A stretch of 64,000 nt of DNA from Diorhabda sublineata. Its lineage: Eukaryota; Arthropoda; Insecta; Coleoptera; Chrysomelidae. The notes beneath the pieces are model-generated. The model ran no database searches, had not been told where the DNA came from, and saw only the letters and a list, made by a program, of their open reading frames with translations. The stretch is from contig NC_079477.1 of assembly GCF_026230105.1 (NCBI RefSeq), forward strand, positions 20,155,001 to 20,219,000, in the 5' to 3' direction. Shown here piece after piece: positions 1 to 10,385 of the stretch. The position numbers and the translations under genes were made by a program. Within the stretch, counting starts at the first letter, position 1. Each line of letters opens with the position of its first letter.

Positions 1-249
1 TATTTCCGAAAAGGACAAGTAGTCTCGGACGAGAATACCAACGCCACCAAATCTATCAGTCCTGTTAATGTGTATAAAGTTGTACCCGCCCACATGAAAT
101 ACTTTATTTGGTGATAACCAAGTCTCATTGAGGGTGATTAGTTCAAATTCAATAGTTGAGCTGGCTAAATAGTTTAAGAGGCTAGATTTATTTTTCAATA
201 TTGAATTACAATTCCATTGTATTATATTTAATTTTCTAATAGAATTCAT
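1..249 (-). CDS. Non-LTR retrotransposon ORF2, endonuclease N-terminus (partial)
   Basis: The minus strand is open from a Met codon at 249 to the window edge (about 83 codons). It opens with MNSIRKLNIIQWNCNSI, followed by LNETWL and GGVGILVRDY. These are the first blocks of the apurinic-type (EEP) endonuclease of jockey/I-group LINEs: the Asn of QWNCNS and the Glu of the NETW block are the expected catalytic positions. The enzyme nicks target DNA for target-primed reverse transcription. The RT should lie left of the window. It sits directly downstream of ORF1 (375-1415, same strand), the normal LINE order. This part has no stop codon, so the element may be young, although its ORF1 is broken. 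Confidence 0.85.
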   Translation of the reverse strand, partial: MNSIRKLNIIQWNCNSILKNKSSLLNYLASSTIEFELITLNETWLSPNKVFHVGGYNFIHINRTDRFGGVGILVRDYLSFSEI

Positions 250-374
250 CATCGTTAAGATCAGGTAGAGTTTATAATAGTTTTAATCTCTTTTTGTGTT
301 TCTTGAAAAATATCTCAGTTTGGAATAGTTAAATTAAATTTTTTCATAATTTGTTCAAACATGAACGGAATTTT

Positions 375-1415
375 CTATAAAATTTCGATTTCTAGCTTTT
401 CTTTGTATAATTGAAAATCATCTTTATGGGGGTTAGGCAAGACAGAGTTGCTAGTGGTAGTTTGGGATTTGAAGGTAGAAGGTTTGTTAACTATAAGGGG
501 AGAAATAGCTTTGCGTTTTTTGGGAGGTTGGGTCGGTGGACGAGGCACCCAATTTTTATTAACTGGGGTATTTTCATTATCATTACCGTCATTTAGATGT
601 GCTTGGATTATTAACCAAATATTCCGCATCTTTAAATGATATATTTTGTTCAGACACGGTTTTTTTAATCTTTATTTAATACTGGTAATTAGGACATTCT
701 TTTGACACAGATTTGTGACCGTTTTGTTCGCAGTATATATACAAAATTCTTCACTTTTACATTCTCTACCGTCTTCAACATCATGTAGCTGTCCACATTT
801 TATACACTTCTCAGTGGTACTTTTGCAAAATTTCTTAGTATGTCCATAGCGAAGGCATTTGTAGCACTGTACTAGAGGATATTCATATGGTTCTACTATA
901 AACCGAACTAGATCAATTTTGACAAAACTGTACGTATTGTATCGGAATCAATAATTTTGCGTTTCATTCTTTTAACGTCTACGACTTTTTTTCGCTTTCG
1001 ATATTTTCTAAGATATATTTTTCATTTAAAAATGTATCAACTTCCCTAATTACGCCTTTTTTGCGATTGAAGAAGATAGGAATATAAGCTATCAATTTGT
1101 TGCCTTTTATTATTTCGTGATTTATAATTAAATTTGCAGTTTTATAGTTTTTAAAAATAATTTTCACTTTATTTTTACCAATTAGCTTGGTATCTACTAT
1201 ATCGTTTTTAATTTTTTTCTCCTTAAGAAGGTAATGACCTACTTTAACTGCCGAAATACGAATACTAGTTTCTGTAGGTTCAACAATAACATAGAACGGT
1301 CCGATATCGGTTGAAGAATATTTATTACTTAAATTGTACTTGTTTACATCAATGCCCATTTGTCAGGAGGCTCATGTTGAGATGAGGGCCCTTCCCCGTC
1401 TGACTCGTCAGTCAT
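375..1415 (-). pseudogene. Non-LTR retrotransposon ORF1 (gag-like, zinc knuckles), frameshifted
   Basis: The likely start is the ATG at 1415-1413, giving an acidic N-terminus beginning MTDESDGEGPSS. The frame is lost near 1350 and resumes as the open stretch 1359-979 (DVNKYNLSNKYSS, GPFYVIVEPTE). Around 700-890 in another frame lie three Cys/His knuckles: CYKCLRYGHTKKFC, one starting CIKCGQLHD, and CIYCEQNGHKSVSKEC. This is the nucleic-acid-binding ORF1 of jockey/I-type LINEs, which packages element RNA. A proline/asparagine-rich tail runs to the stop near 375. At least two frameshifts make it a pseudogene, while the ORF2 start next to it remains open. Confidence 0.8.
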
Positions 1416-2162
1416 ATTAATATGAAGTTATTAACTTACCCAATGCCAAAGATGTTATTTATAAGTATTACCACTAGTAGAAGCTAATTTACTGTAATAT
1501 TTAAAGATAAGGCACACCACACAAACCGACTATTCTATTCGCAGGTTCGAAAAGTACTGTTGTTGTTTTGTAATTCGTTTAGTTTCATACATGTTTAATA
1601 CAATCTGTATGGGCAAAGAAAACTGGATTCCAAAGATTTTGTTTTTCAATATATCTAAATCTAGGCTCGCGTTTAAGCGATTTATTTTCACGAATTTACC
1701 CTTTAGTCATTATTCATCTCATCATCTCATAATCTTATATCAGTTTTATATTACCGTTTATATAGCTAGGATTCGTGCAGGCACTTCATGAAAGAACGTG
1801 TTCATAATAATATACTTCTGTATTTGTACGTTTATATATAGCAACTAAATTAGTTCGAGAATTCAGCGAAAACGAACGTTCTTATTCCGCTTTGAACACT
1901 CTTTGTCCCATTAAAAGCAGACTCCAATTAGGAAACTAGCAATGGGTTCGAGACGACTTCAATGTTAATTATCTGTGTAAATCTTTCATTCATTGTTCCA
2001 ATAATTTTTATTATGATATCAATTTTGTCATTTTCATTTAATTAATTCGTGAAATATTTGAAATAGTAGCAAAAGTATACAATACAATACAGATAGAGTT
2101 CAAGAAAAAGATGGTTGATAGCAACATCAAACTCTGAATTCTTCAATCTTAACAAGGTCAAG
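1416..2162. other. No gene recognised
   Basis: AT-rich intergenic or intronic DNA upstream of the host exon at 5703. It may include the 5' UTR of the minus-strand LINE to its left. The reading frames show no conserved motif. Confidence 0.5.
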
Positions 2163-2740
2163 TGTATTGAGATTCTCCTATGACATTTCTTCCACGAGAC
2201 GTTACGTAGCAAAAACTCATTACCAGTTCAGATCCGTTGGCGCTATCGTCGAGGTTTTGCGAGTCTCTTATCCTGAAAGTCTTCTAATCCTTATTACTCC
2301 TTTCTCGTGCCTCTTCCGACAATATTCCTACTGGAAGAATCGACTTCTGCACTCTTTCAGCAACATACACCTTGGATGGCATTAAGTACCATGGATACTT
2401 CTCAATAGCAATCTCTCTGTTTCTGTTGGAATTTTTCGGGTCGATCATTAGATTGCTGTTTATAAATTTCAGTATGATAGAATTGTGCTACCTCAACCAA
2501 TTGGGAAAACAAGGTAGTGCAGGTAGTCTAATCCTTTCCTTTTTTTGTTATCCAGCGTTACTGATGTGTGGCTTAATTGACCATCGTTGAGCAGGGAAAA
2601 AATTTGACAATTTTTTGATCCCTGAAACAGGGGAAAAAGCAGCGCTTTCGAAAATCGAATGTTTTCCGCTCTGGCATTACTGTGCGCCATCGTCATACCG
2701 TTCAAAAAATCAAGACAAATCACATTTGAGAACAATACTG
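2163..2740 (-). pseudogene. Remnant of an uncharacterised, dispersed insect protein family
   Basis: From a Met codon at 2382 the minus strand reads MPSKVYVAERVQKSILPVG and then ILSEEARERSNKD before a stop. Just upstream is the stretch EIAIEKYPWYLMPSK. From memory, the blocks PWY-MP, ILP-G-LSEEA-E--NKD and a following -FR- recur in an uncharacterised insect protein found in many genomic copies and possibly carried by a transposon. I know no function for it. An upstream minus-strand stretch (2735-2493) may be part of the same relic. Stops and frameshifts make it non-functional. The assignment rests on motif recall only. Confidence 0.4.
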
Positions 2741-3840
2741 ATTTGCTATTTGAATGCCAATGACGTATATCATGCTGAGTTTATTTCTTAAGTCAGAGCG
2801 CCATTCACACCTTTCATTTTAAAGAGTTGATAAGATTTCGCAACAGTGTTTGTCAAAGACCTCGAGTGACTTTTTGTTATCTTCTCGCATAGAAGCAAGT
2901 ATCAAAAGACAATGATCCCCAATGGTTCATTCTGGGGATAGTTGTAATAAAGAGTATTATAAATATGATACCATTGCTTTGTGAAAAGAATTGAGATTGA
3001 ATTTTATTTCTGGAATCTCCCTCGTATAGCATAGCCGTGATTATAAAAATATTCTTTCCATTATAGTATATAAAGATGAACTGAATTTACTTCGCTCCTT
3101 TCAATTATGGAAAGTAATCAATATGGAATACCATTTTGCTTAAAGACCTAAAAAAACTTCCAAGAAATATGAATCACCTTAATATTAACAGCCTTTCAGA
3201 ATTATGAAATTGGATTTTATGTATGGAATATGAGCAAAAGTTTTCATATTAATAAAATAGATATAATTATCTATGGGATCAAGTAAACTCAATATAAAAA
3301 TTTAGTTAATATAAGCAAGAGCTTAATTCACTTGCAATTTCGTAAATTCTAGTATCAATCTCTGATCCAGTAGTCATAATTAGCCCAGAGCTCACAAATT
3401 ATGCACTTTATTCAGATTCCTCTACTATTATTCGTGGAAAAGAATATTGAACAAAACATACATTCTGCATCAGCATAATCCAGGGATACATGCCCCATTA
3501 ACCAGGTTCATAAGTTAAACCCCTCATAGTATTCTTCTTCACAATCAGTCTTATTTTTTTGTTCATTTATTTTTTTGCAGTTTTCTTGTTTCTTTAATTT
3601 TCTTTTTCTTGTCTTTCAGTATTTTTATATATTATATCATCCTTCTGAAAATATTGTGACTGCTAATACAATAGCTTTTCTCAATCTGTTAGAAACTTTT
3701 CTTCGTTTCTCTAGCCATGAACTTATTACGGAGATACTAAACTTATATTATTGCTAGTAAGCCCGTTTCATGATAAACTGTCTTTTTACATGCATAATTA
3801 AACTCAATTCCTAACATCATATGTCATATGTCTCAGTTAA
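2741..3840. other. No gene recognised
   Basis: AT-rich sequence between the relic above and the mariner at 3841. No convincing reading frame or repeat was seen. Confidence 0.5.
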
Positions 3841-4739
3841 TACGAGGGTGAATCAAATATAAACGAGACTTTTGGACCTGCGCGCGCAATAGTGATGGAA
3901 GAACGTTCCGCTGTTATTGGCTGTTAGGTTGGTTTGTCAGGAGTGGGGGAAGCACGTGACTCATCATCATAGACTCGCTCAGTGTCCATCGTTACGATGT
4001 CCGAGCAGTAGGTACCTCCCTCTATTGCGCAACGTATTGTTATAAAGTTTTTAGCTGCAGAAGGTGTAAAACCGGCCGAAATCTTGAGAAGATTGACTGC
4101 ACAGTTCGGGGAAAAGACGCTGTCGCGAGCTAGAGTGTTTGCTTGGCATAAACAGTTCGTGGAGGGCCGTGAACGTGTTGAAAATGAGAGCCATGACCGC
4201 AGACCCCGCACCAGCATTACAGCGGGCAACATCGACAGTGTTGGTCAACTTGTTGAAGGTGATAGGCGTCTAACAACTTCGGATATTGCAATTGCGATAT
4301 GCAAAACTTGCATATCGCCGGAAAAGACGACACCTTCCAATGAGAAAAGTGATTCTCCTCCATGACAATGCTCGCCCCCATACGGCAGCCCTGACAGTAC
4401 AAAAATTGGAGCAACTGGGTTGGGAGACACTGGAACACCCTCCATACAGTCCAGACCTGTCTCCCTGCGACTTCCATGTCTTTGGTCCTCTCAAGGAAGC
4501 TTTGGGAGGGCAAAAATTCCACAGCGATAATGAGGTTGAAGCATATGTGCGCAGTTGGCTACAAACACGACCTGACTCTTTTTACCTGGAAGAAATTAAA
4601 AAATTACCTATACGCTGGGAAAAATGTGTTTCTAAATCAGGAGATTATGTAGAAAAATAAACTATGATTGTTTGTGCGTTTAAAATCAAAATAAATATTT
4701 TAAAAAATAAGTCTTGTTTATATTTGATTCACCCTCGTA
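3841..4739 (+). mobile_element. Mariner transposon with intact TIRs, internally deleted
   Basis: Near-perfect 31-bp terminal inverted repeats begin TACGAGGGTGAATCAAA at 3841, with their complement ending at 4739. They are flanked by or include TA, the target dinucleotide of mariner. At about 0.9 kb the element is shorter than a usual 1.3-kb mariner because the centre of the transposase is missing. The ends look competent, so it could be a cross-mobilisable non-autonomous copy if a matching transposase exists in the genome. It lies upstream of the first host exon. Confidence 0.92.
3997..4660 (+). pseudogene. Mariner transposase, central domain deleted
   Basis: The start at 3997 (MSEQ) is followed at once by a TAG. 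The same frame then continues through the N-terminal helix-turn-helix region (IVIKFLAAEGVKPAEILRRL, then ARVFAWHKQF) to about 4270. Sequence then jumps, in another frame, to the C-terminal half: VILLHDNARPHTAA, HPPYSPDLSPCDFHVF and a stop at 4660. The second and third Asp of the DD34D triad are visible (HDN; PCDF). The block with the first Asp is deleted, so no active enzyme is possible. Confidence 0.9.
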
Positions 4740-5702
4740 TGAACATTTCATCATTCTTCGTACCTGTTTTAAGATACATTTTGACATTTTCAAACATGCT
4801 GATAGACAAAAAAGTTAAAGAATTTAAATAATTTTTGGTAACAAAATAATCAGATTTTCTTCTTCATTAGAAAACTTACTTGAGAAAATTTGCTAAATAA
4901 TTTGGCATGAATTTGCAATTCTTCATTCATTGCTACGCGTAGGTTCCGATATGTATATCTTCTTGGAGAATATCATTAGCAGCTACTTTAACTAGTTTGT
5001 AAAGCCTGCAGATTCAACATCCTGCTGCTAATTATGTCCCAGAATGTTAAAGTGGAACCATATCTGGCGAAATCGGTGGTCAGAGTGAAATGTTTATGTG
5101 ATGTTGATGCATTCCTGAGTGTAGTACCGGCTTGCTCTGTAAAGAAAAGAGATAATAATCCACTACCATATTCAGTGGTCCCCTTTGCTAAGGTGAATAC
5201 ACTAGCGTTTTCTTCATCAAATATGGCCAGATTCCATCACTGGTCTCATCAAATTAACTCCCTTTACCAGAGCAGAGGACTACATTGATGCTTAGGTGTA
5301 AGGAGCAATACTAACCGGATCGGTGGGAAAAATGACTAAATCGAAATCCACTATATTTGGCACGCATAACAATCATGCTCCTTAAAATCTGATTTGTGAT
5401 TATCTGGATGCAATCCTGCAATTCAGCTTTATTCTGGGATCTCAAAGATACTTTCAAAACTACTACAGGACAGTAACTAGAAAATGTTATTCATAAAAAA
5501 GAACAAATTTCTCACAAAGGTATCCAAATGTTCATACACTCGTCGAAAAGTTGAATAGAATTAACTGCTAACACATCCTCATCTGGGATTCAGCACATTT
5601 AGAATATTAAAATCGATTTTGAATAAATATTGAAAATATTTTATTTATACTATATAAATTTTAGATCTTTATTATTTTGATACAATTTTTGTATTGTTTC
5701 AG
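4740..5702. other. No gene recognised; ends in a splice acceptor
   Basis: A short open stretch at 5034-5288 has no recognisable motif. The right end (about 5640-5702) is an AT-rich, pyrimidine-containing acceptor (TTGTATTGTTTCAG) leading into the host exon at 5703. No preceding host exon was found to the left of it in the window. Confidence 0.5.
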
Positions 5703-5925
5703 GTTTACGAAAAGTATATCCTTACTATTTCACATTCACAACATTTACAAAAGGGCGTTGGGTGGGTGAAAAAATTCTAGACATATTTGCTAGAGAATTC
5801 CGAGCGCACCCCGCTGAAGAATATGAACGCTGCATACAAGCAGGAACATTAACAGTTAATTATGAAAAAGTTCCCACCGATTATAAATTAAAACATAACG
5901 ATCTTCTCGCCAACGTTGTACATAG
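5703..5925 (+). CDS. RPUSD2: RPUSD2/RluA-type pseudouridine synthase, N-terminal exon
   Basis: The exon lies between TTTCAG at 5697-5702 and the donor GTAAGA at 5926. It is 223 nt: two bases complete a codon, 73 codons follow, and AG is left over. It reads LRKVYPYYFTFTTFTKGRW, then GEKILDIFAREF, then CIQAGTLTVN and LKHNDLL, ending ...VVH(R). The Y-F-TF-KGRW block and the S4-like stretch (C-QAGT--VN, later L--ND-L) are typical of the eukaryotic RluA-family protein RPUSD2, which isomerises uridine to pseudouridine in RNA. Codon use is open and clean, unlike the decayed elements around it. The phase-2 end fits exactly both candidate next exons, at 14975 and 61264. More N-terminal exons should lie left of the window. 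Confidence 0.92.
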
Positions 5926-6054
5926 GTAAGAACATTTATTTCTTTGAAAGTTTCATCTCACATTAAAACACTCGCACATTGTTTCACAGCCGAACTGAAT
6001 AAAATGTGTACAGTTGAAAATATATAAGAAACATAATTTGATAATTGTAGTCCG

Positions 6055-6205
6055 GGAGAGGTAGGAAACCACCAACTTTTACTCATAAGGGATTTCATGT
6101 CCCTAATCGGAATCATATCGACCCACGATCATTTTCCTAAATTCTCTAAAAAATTTCGCTGGAGCTTGCAAGTACAGCTGAGCGCACTCCCAAATCCAGT
6201 TTTTT
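6055..6205. repeat. Inverted repeat, left copy (mate at 10215-10385)
   Basis: About 150 bp here, including ATATCGACCCACGATCATTT and GCTTGCAAGTACAGCT, reappears reverse-complemented near 10220-10370. Both outer ends carry a CCGGGAGA/CCGGAGAA-like stretch. The pair brackets a 4.2-kb block holding a DD41D fragment and a PLE. It could be the two ends of one older DNA element later invaded by others, or two independent MITE copies. Confidence 0.65.
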
Positions 6206-6426
6206 ACTCTTTCATTTTTGTTTAAAAAAAAATTCTAGGTATTGAAATTGTAGAAAATCTTATGCCCTATAAAAAAACTTGCTTTTACGTGATTAATGAA
6301 CAACTTGAAAACTTGGTTATTTATGTGGTAAGTTCGATTAAAATATCAAAATGAAATGAATGTTTCTAAAAAAGTTGATATTCTCCAATTTTAATAACTC
6401 AAAATGACAGCCAAGTAAACTCACTT

Positions 6427-6438
6427 TATATATACATA

Positions 6439-6497
<59 letters not shown>
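6427..6497. repeat. (TA)n microsatellite
   Basis: About 70 bp of nearly pure TA. It abuts the left, truncated edge of the DD41D-type element at 6498. Confidence 0.95.
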
Positions 6498-6499
<2 letters not shown>

Positions 6500-7047
6500 G
6501 CCAGTGCCAATTCTTCGTGAGCTAGTAGTTGCATCTTCTTTTACTAGATGCAGAATATTTTTTACTTCTACCAAACCTTGACAAGTAGCGTGTTCAGATG
6601 ATATGTTAGCACTGGGAAGCTTACCAGTCTCGCACAATTTGTTAAAAACTCTAATAAATACGTTTTTATCACGATATCTTTGTTGTGGAAAACGTTGACG
6701 ATATTATTCAGCAGCAGCTGTAACATTTCCATTACAGAAACCATAAACAAACACCATATTTGCATATTCTAAATTTGAATAAGTATCTGGCATTTTGCAA
6801 CACTAAATCACATCACATAAATTCGAAATTAAACGTTCAGTTATGCCTTAGAGCCTCGAACATGGTATACTTTGATAATGTTAAGATTCAGATATAAGTG
6901 GGAAGCTAGATGAACATTTTTAATTACTCCATAACTTGAAAACAAATGAAAATCGGATGAGAATATATGAGTTTTTTTACATTATTTTCACGTGTATATG
7001 TATATACATTCCTAGAGTTTGGTGCGTTCCTCCCGACTCACCCTGTA
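6498..7047 (-). mobile_element. DD41D-type Tc1/mariner element, 5' fragment
   Basis: From a Met at 6793 the minus strand reads MPDTYSNLEYANMVFVYGF, then an in-frame stop, then YRQRFPQQRY and DATTSSRRIGTG: the N-terminal DNA-binding part of a transposase. The 5' end at 6925-7047 carries the same terminal repeat as the element at 46320-47652, ending CACCCTGTA on the + strand. The catalytic half is absent, cut at a (TA)n array. The two copies belong to one family. Confidence 0.8.
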
Positions 7048-7053
7048 TACATA

Positions 7054-7132
<79 letters not shown>
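7046..7132. repeat. (TA)n microsatellite
   Basis: About 85 bp of TA interrupted by a few TACA steps. It lies between the end of the DD41D-type element and the first PLE terminal motif. Confidence 0.95.
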
Positions 7133-7134
<2 letters not shown>

Positions 7135-7140
7135 TTTAAA

Positions 7141-7903
7141 ATTAGTTTTTAAAAGAAAGACGTTTCGACTTTTCTTTAAGTCTTTATCAAAATATTTGAT
7201 TCAATCAATATTTCTATCAACGTCAATTTGAATATTGATTTTTGAATTCTATAAATTTTTACTAGCTCAAATAATATCAAAAATCACCAGAAATCTTAAT
7301 TAATTATTTTCCAAACGATGCATACATAAGTATTCGAAAGCTCGGAAAATATATTGAAGTGGACTAACTTTAATATATTTTCCGAACTTTCGAATACTTA
7401 TGTGTTCATCGTCTGGGAAATAATTAATTAAGATTTTCGGTGATTTTGAATCGTATTCCTGTAAAAAATTTTAAAATTCATAGGTTCCAAAATTCAATTC
7501 AATATTGATGCTGACATTTGTAAATTTGTTTTAATCAATAGATCACCTACATCATGAACATCAAAATAAGAATAAATTCAAAATAGAAATTTGTTCTAAT
7601 GAGAAAAATCAATTCTTCCTTTGTCCTTACATCTCAAATATATAGCAGTAGTCAAATAAATTATTTGTAATTTCATCGGAATTTACAAGAAACGTCAATT
7701 TTTATCTATCTTTCAAAAATTATTCCAAAAAACTAATTTCTTTATTTTTTTATTTCTTAGTACTTTTGATATGTTTATGTTTCTAAATCTTCTTGATTTT
7801 AGGTCACTTCTGTTTCAAAATTAGTTTATTTTGATAATTTTTTAAAATAAAGATAAAAATTGACGTTTCGACTTTTCTTCAAGTCTTTATCAAAATATAA
7901 TTT
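7141..7903 (-). mobile_element. Penelope-like element terminal sequences, inverted orientation
   Basis: On the minus strand this region matches the 3' tail that follows the PLE reading frame at 9211-9665. Shared stretches lie around ATCACCTACATCATGAACAT and TCTAATGAGAAAAATCAATT (7545-7612). Two copies of the core TTTTGATAAAGACTT..GTCGAAACGTC sit at complement 7159-7192 and 7862-7893. PLEs typically carry LTR-like terminal repeats in tandem or inverted order, and this head-to-head arrangement in front of a + strand PLE coding region fits that habit. No coding sequence was seen here. Confidence 0.7.
7279..7447. repeat. Palindrome with ~77-bp arms
   Basis: The left arm (7279-7355) and right arm (about 7371-7447) are near-perfect reverse complements, separated by about 15 bp. 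Each arm contains AAGTATTCGAAAGCTCGGAA or its one-base variant. Single arms recur at 25550-25610 and 55150-55280 beside other PLE pieces. It would form a strong hairpin as single-stranded DNA or RNA. Confidence 0.85.
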
Positions 7904-8044
7904 TGGGAAAGTCTTTGTACATATGTCAAGGAAAAATGTTTTAATGTTTCGTTTCTGTTCTGTTTTTTAACTATGAATTCTTATCAGAAACAAAATAATG
8001 ATCTAATTCGATCTTGGGAAGAACAACTTTTTATTTCCCATGCA

Positions 8045-9210
8045 AAAAATTGAAAATTCACAATAGCTTATACCCTAAAATATATGGTTTACCAAAACTG
8101 CACAAATCTGACATTCCCCTTCGACCGATTGTTTCAAGTATTCAAACTCCTCTTACCCCATTATCTAATTATTTGAAAAATATTTTATAAAAATATTTTA
8201 TATCAAAACAAATACTATATCAAAAACACATGGGATTTCAAAGAAAAAATTAAAAGTATGAAAATTCCTAACGAATATGTATTTATTTCGTTAGATGTCG
8301 TTTTCTTATATACAAATATTCCTATTACCATTGTGGAAAATATATTAATGAGAAAATGGGATAAAATTAAAGAATATACAGAAACAACTCAAAACGAATT
8401 TATAAAAACTATAGAAACTCACACTTACAACTGCTACAGGGGTCGAAGAAAATAATAGAATCAATTTTCTTGATGTCACATTATACAGAATTAATAATAA
8501 CATAAGAACAGAATAGTATACGAAATCAACTTGGTCCTCAAGATATTTAAACTTTAATTCGTATCATCCTATGTCACAAAAAAGATCAGTGATAATAAGT
8601 TTGGCTGATAGATTTATCCAACTATCAGATTCTGAATTTAGATGCTTAGCTATTCAAAAAGCAAAAATAATTATCCGGAAAAAATGGAAAATAACATATT
8701 CAAGAAAAGAATAAACAGATACTACAATCAATTGAAACACTAAATAGAAACGAAGCATCAAAACATAAAACATTTTTACTTATTATATGTACAAGGACTT
8801 TCCCAACAATTAACGAAATATTTCAATAAATATGATATTAGTATCAAGTATTCAAGTACAAGTAACTAAGTATTCCACTAAATTAAAATGTAAAACACCA
8901 AAAAACAAAAGAAGTAATATTATAATATATCAAGTGCCTTGTACTAATTGTGACGCTATCTACATAGGGCAGAAATCTCAGTATTTAGAAAATAGACTAA
9001 AAGGTCATCAATACGATAAAAAAATCAGAACTGCACTGAAATATCAAAAAATGAAAATTCAATTATAAAGTTTCAAAAATTCTTGGAACGGAATCTAATA
9101 CACGAAACAGATAATTTTTAGAAATGGTTCACATTCATAAGAAAGAAAAAGCTGTGAATGATAAAAAAGACCTAAATAATTTAAGTAAACTTTATAGCTC
9201 TATTTTGTAA
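8045..9210 (+). pseudogene. Penelope-like element RT and GIY-YIG endonuclease, decayed
   Basis: RT blocks in order are YPKIYGLPKLHK and LRPIVSSIQTPL (about 8060-8150), FISLDVVFLYTNIPI (8283-8330), INFLDVTLYR, then YLNFNSYHPMSQKR (about 8540-8590). A GIY-YIG module follows: YQVPCTNCDAIYIGQ (8928-8972) and LENRLKGHQYD. The tail of the frame ends with TAA at 9208-9210. PLEs reverse-transcribe at a nicked target, and the GIY-YIG domain supplies the nick. Several stops and frameshifts are present, and the palm region carrying the catalytic YxDD box is missing between about 8455 and 8460, so this copy is dead. Confidence 0.88.
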
Positions 9211-9665
9211 ATTTTAATAAAACTACAAATAATTTGATTGATTAAGTACTGCTACACATTTGAAAGGTAATTACTGAGGAAAAATTACGTTTTCTTTTAT
9301 AACAAATCTCAATTTGATGTTCATGATGTAGGTGATGAGTTCATAAGAGCGAAAAAGCTATAAATGATAAAACAGACTTGATAATTGAATAATTTTGGAG
9401 TAATTTATAGCTCTATTTTGTAAATTTTAATAACACTATAAATAATTCAATTGATGGCTGTTATATATTTTTGAGGTGTAAAAACTAAGGCAAAGTTAAT
9501 TTTTCTTATTAGAACAAATTTCTATTTTTATTTTTATTCTTATTTTGATGTTTATGATGTAGGTGATCTATTGAATAAATAAATAAATATATACGCAAAT
9601 TGTCAGTGTTAAATAATATTTTAATAAAGTCCAAAAGTAGTCGAAATGTCAAATTTTTGTCTGTC
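9211..9665 (+). mobile_element. Penelope-like element 3' tail, partly duplicated
   Basis: AT-rich sequence follows the PLE stop. The block from AAAAGCTATAAATGATAA to a TTTTGTAAATTTTAATAA end is present twice (about 9150-9230 and 9355-9440). A degenerate terminal core (TAATAAAGTCC..GTCGAAATGTC) lies at 9618-9650. The same tail is found at 25900-26160 (+) and, reversed, at 7500-7700, 30115-30345 and 48200-48425. Confidence 0.75.
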
Positions 9666-10214
9666 TTTCAAGAATTGAAAGAAAAACTAATTTTATAAGA
9701 GAAGAGACCTGAAATTAAAACGATTTAGAAACATAGTCTGGGAATCAATTGTTAAGATTCGCTGTGTGTTAAATTTTGTAATGTTTACATTTGATTCATC
9801 ATTTTCAAAATTCAATATCCCAATTAACGCTTCGTAGAAATATAAAGCACATTGATTCTCAATATGAATATTGAATTTGATGAATCTGATGTTTTTAAAA
9901 CACTCTACAAAATTCAAAATACGGAATTTCTTAACTAAATGATTTCAAGACCATTGATTAGATTAGATAGAAGTATTCTAAAACTCGGAAATATATTGGA
10001 GTTAGTACACTATTTAATTTCTCCAGAATCCCAATACTAAAACGCTCTCTCAGTTCCAGATAGGAAAACATCAACCTTTTTAGAAACATTTTCTCTATAT
10101 TTCCATGTTAGCAATTATATTATTTTGATTTAACTTACTTTCAACAAATTTTCAAATAGATCAACAATTTACATGAAATCGCATAAGATTTCATACAATT
10201 TTCTTGCAAGCAAA

Positions 10215-10385
10215 TAGGCTCGAGTGCACTAAGCTGTACTTGCAAGCTACGTCGCAAGCTTTAGCGGAATTTATAAGAGTATTTAGGAAAATAATCGTGG
10301 GTCGATATGTTTTTGCTTAGAGGCCCTTATGGGGTAAAGTTAATATTAGGTTGATTTTTGAACTTACTTCTCCGGGTTATAGTAT
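10215..10385. repeat. Inverted repeat, right copy (mate at 6055-6205)
   Basis: This is the reverse complement of the 6055-6205 unit. Shared landmarks are TAATCGTGGGTCGATATG (about 10290-10310), AGCTGTACTTGCAAGC and an outer TTCTCCGGG. Small indels show the copies are old. Confidence 0.65.

Noticed and set aside
4217..4522. Minus-strand open frames across the mariner at 3841-4739
   Set aside because: Shadows of the + strand transposase, which has clear mariner motifs; the minus frames have none.
5034..5288. 84-codon + strand open frame just before the host exon
   Set aside because: No motif, no splice signals that would join it to 5703 in frame, and composition unlike the exon; no evidence it is an upstream exon.
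6964..7231. Open frames encoding long Tyr-Ile runs (also 25629, 26064, 27629, 52306, 59435)
   Set aside because: They are only translations of (TA)n microsatellites.
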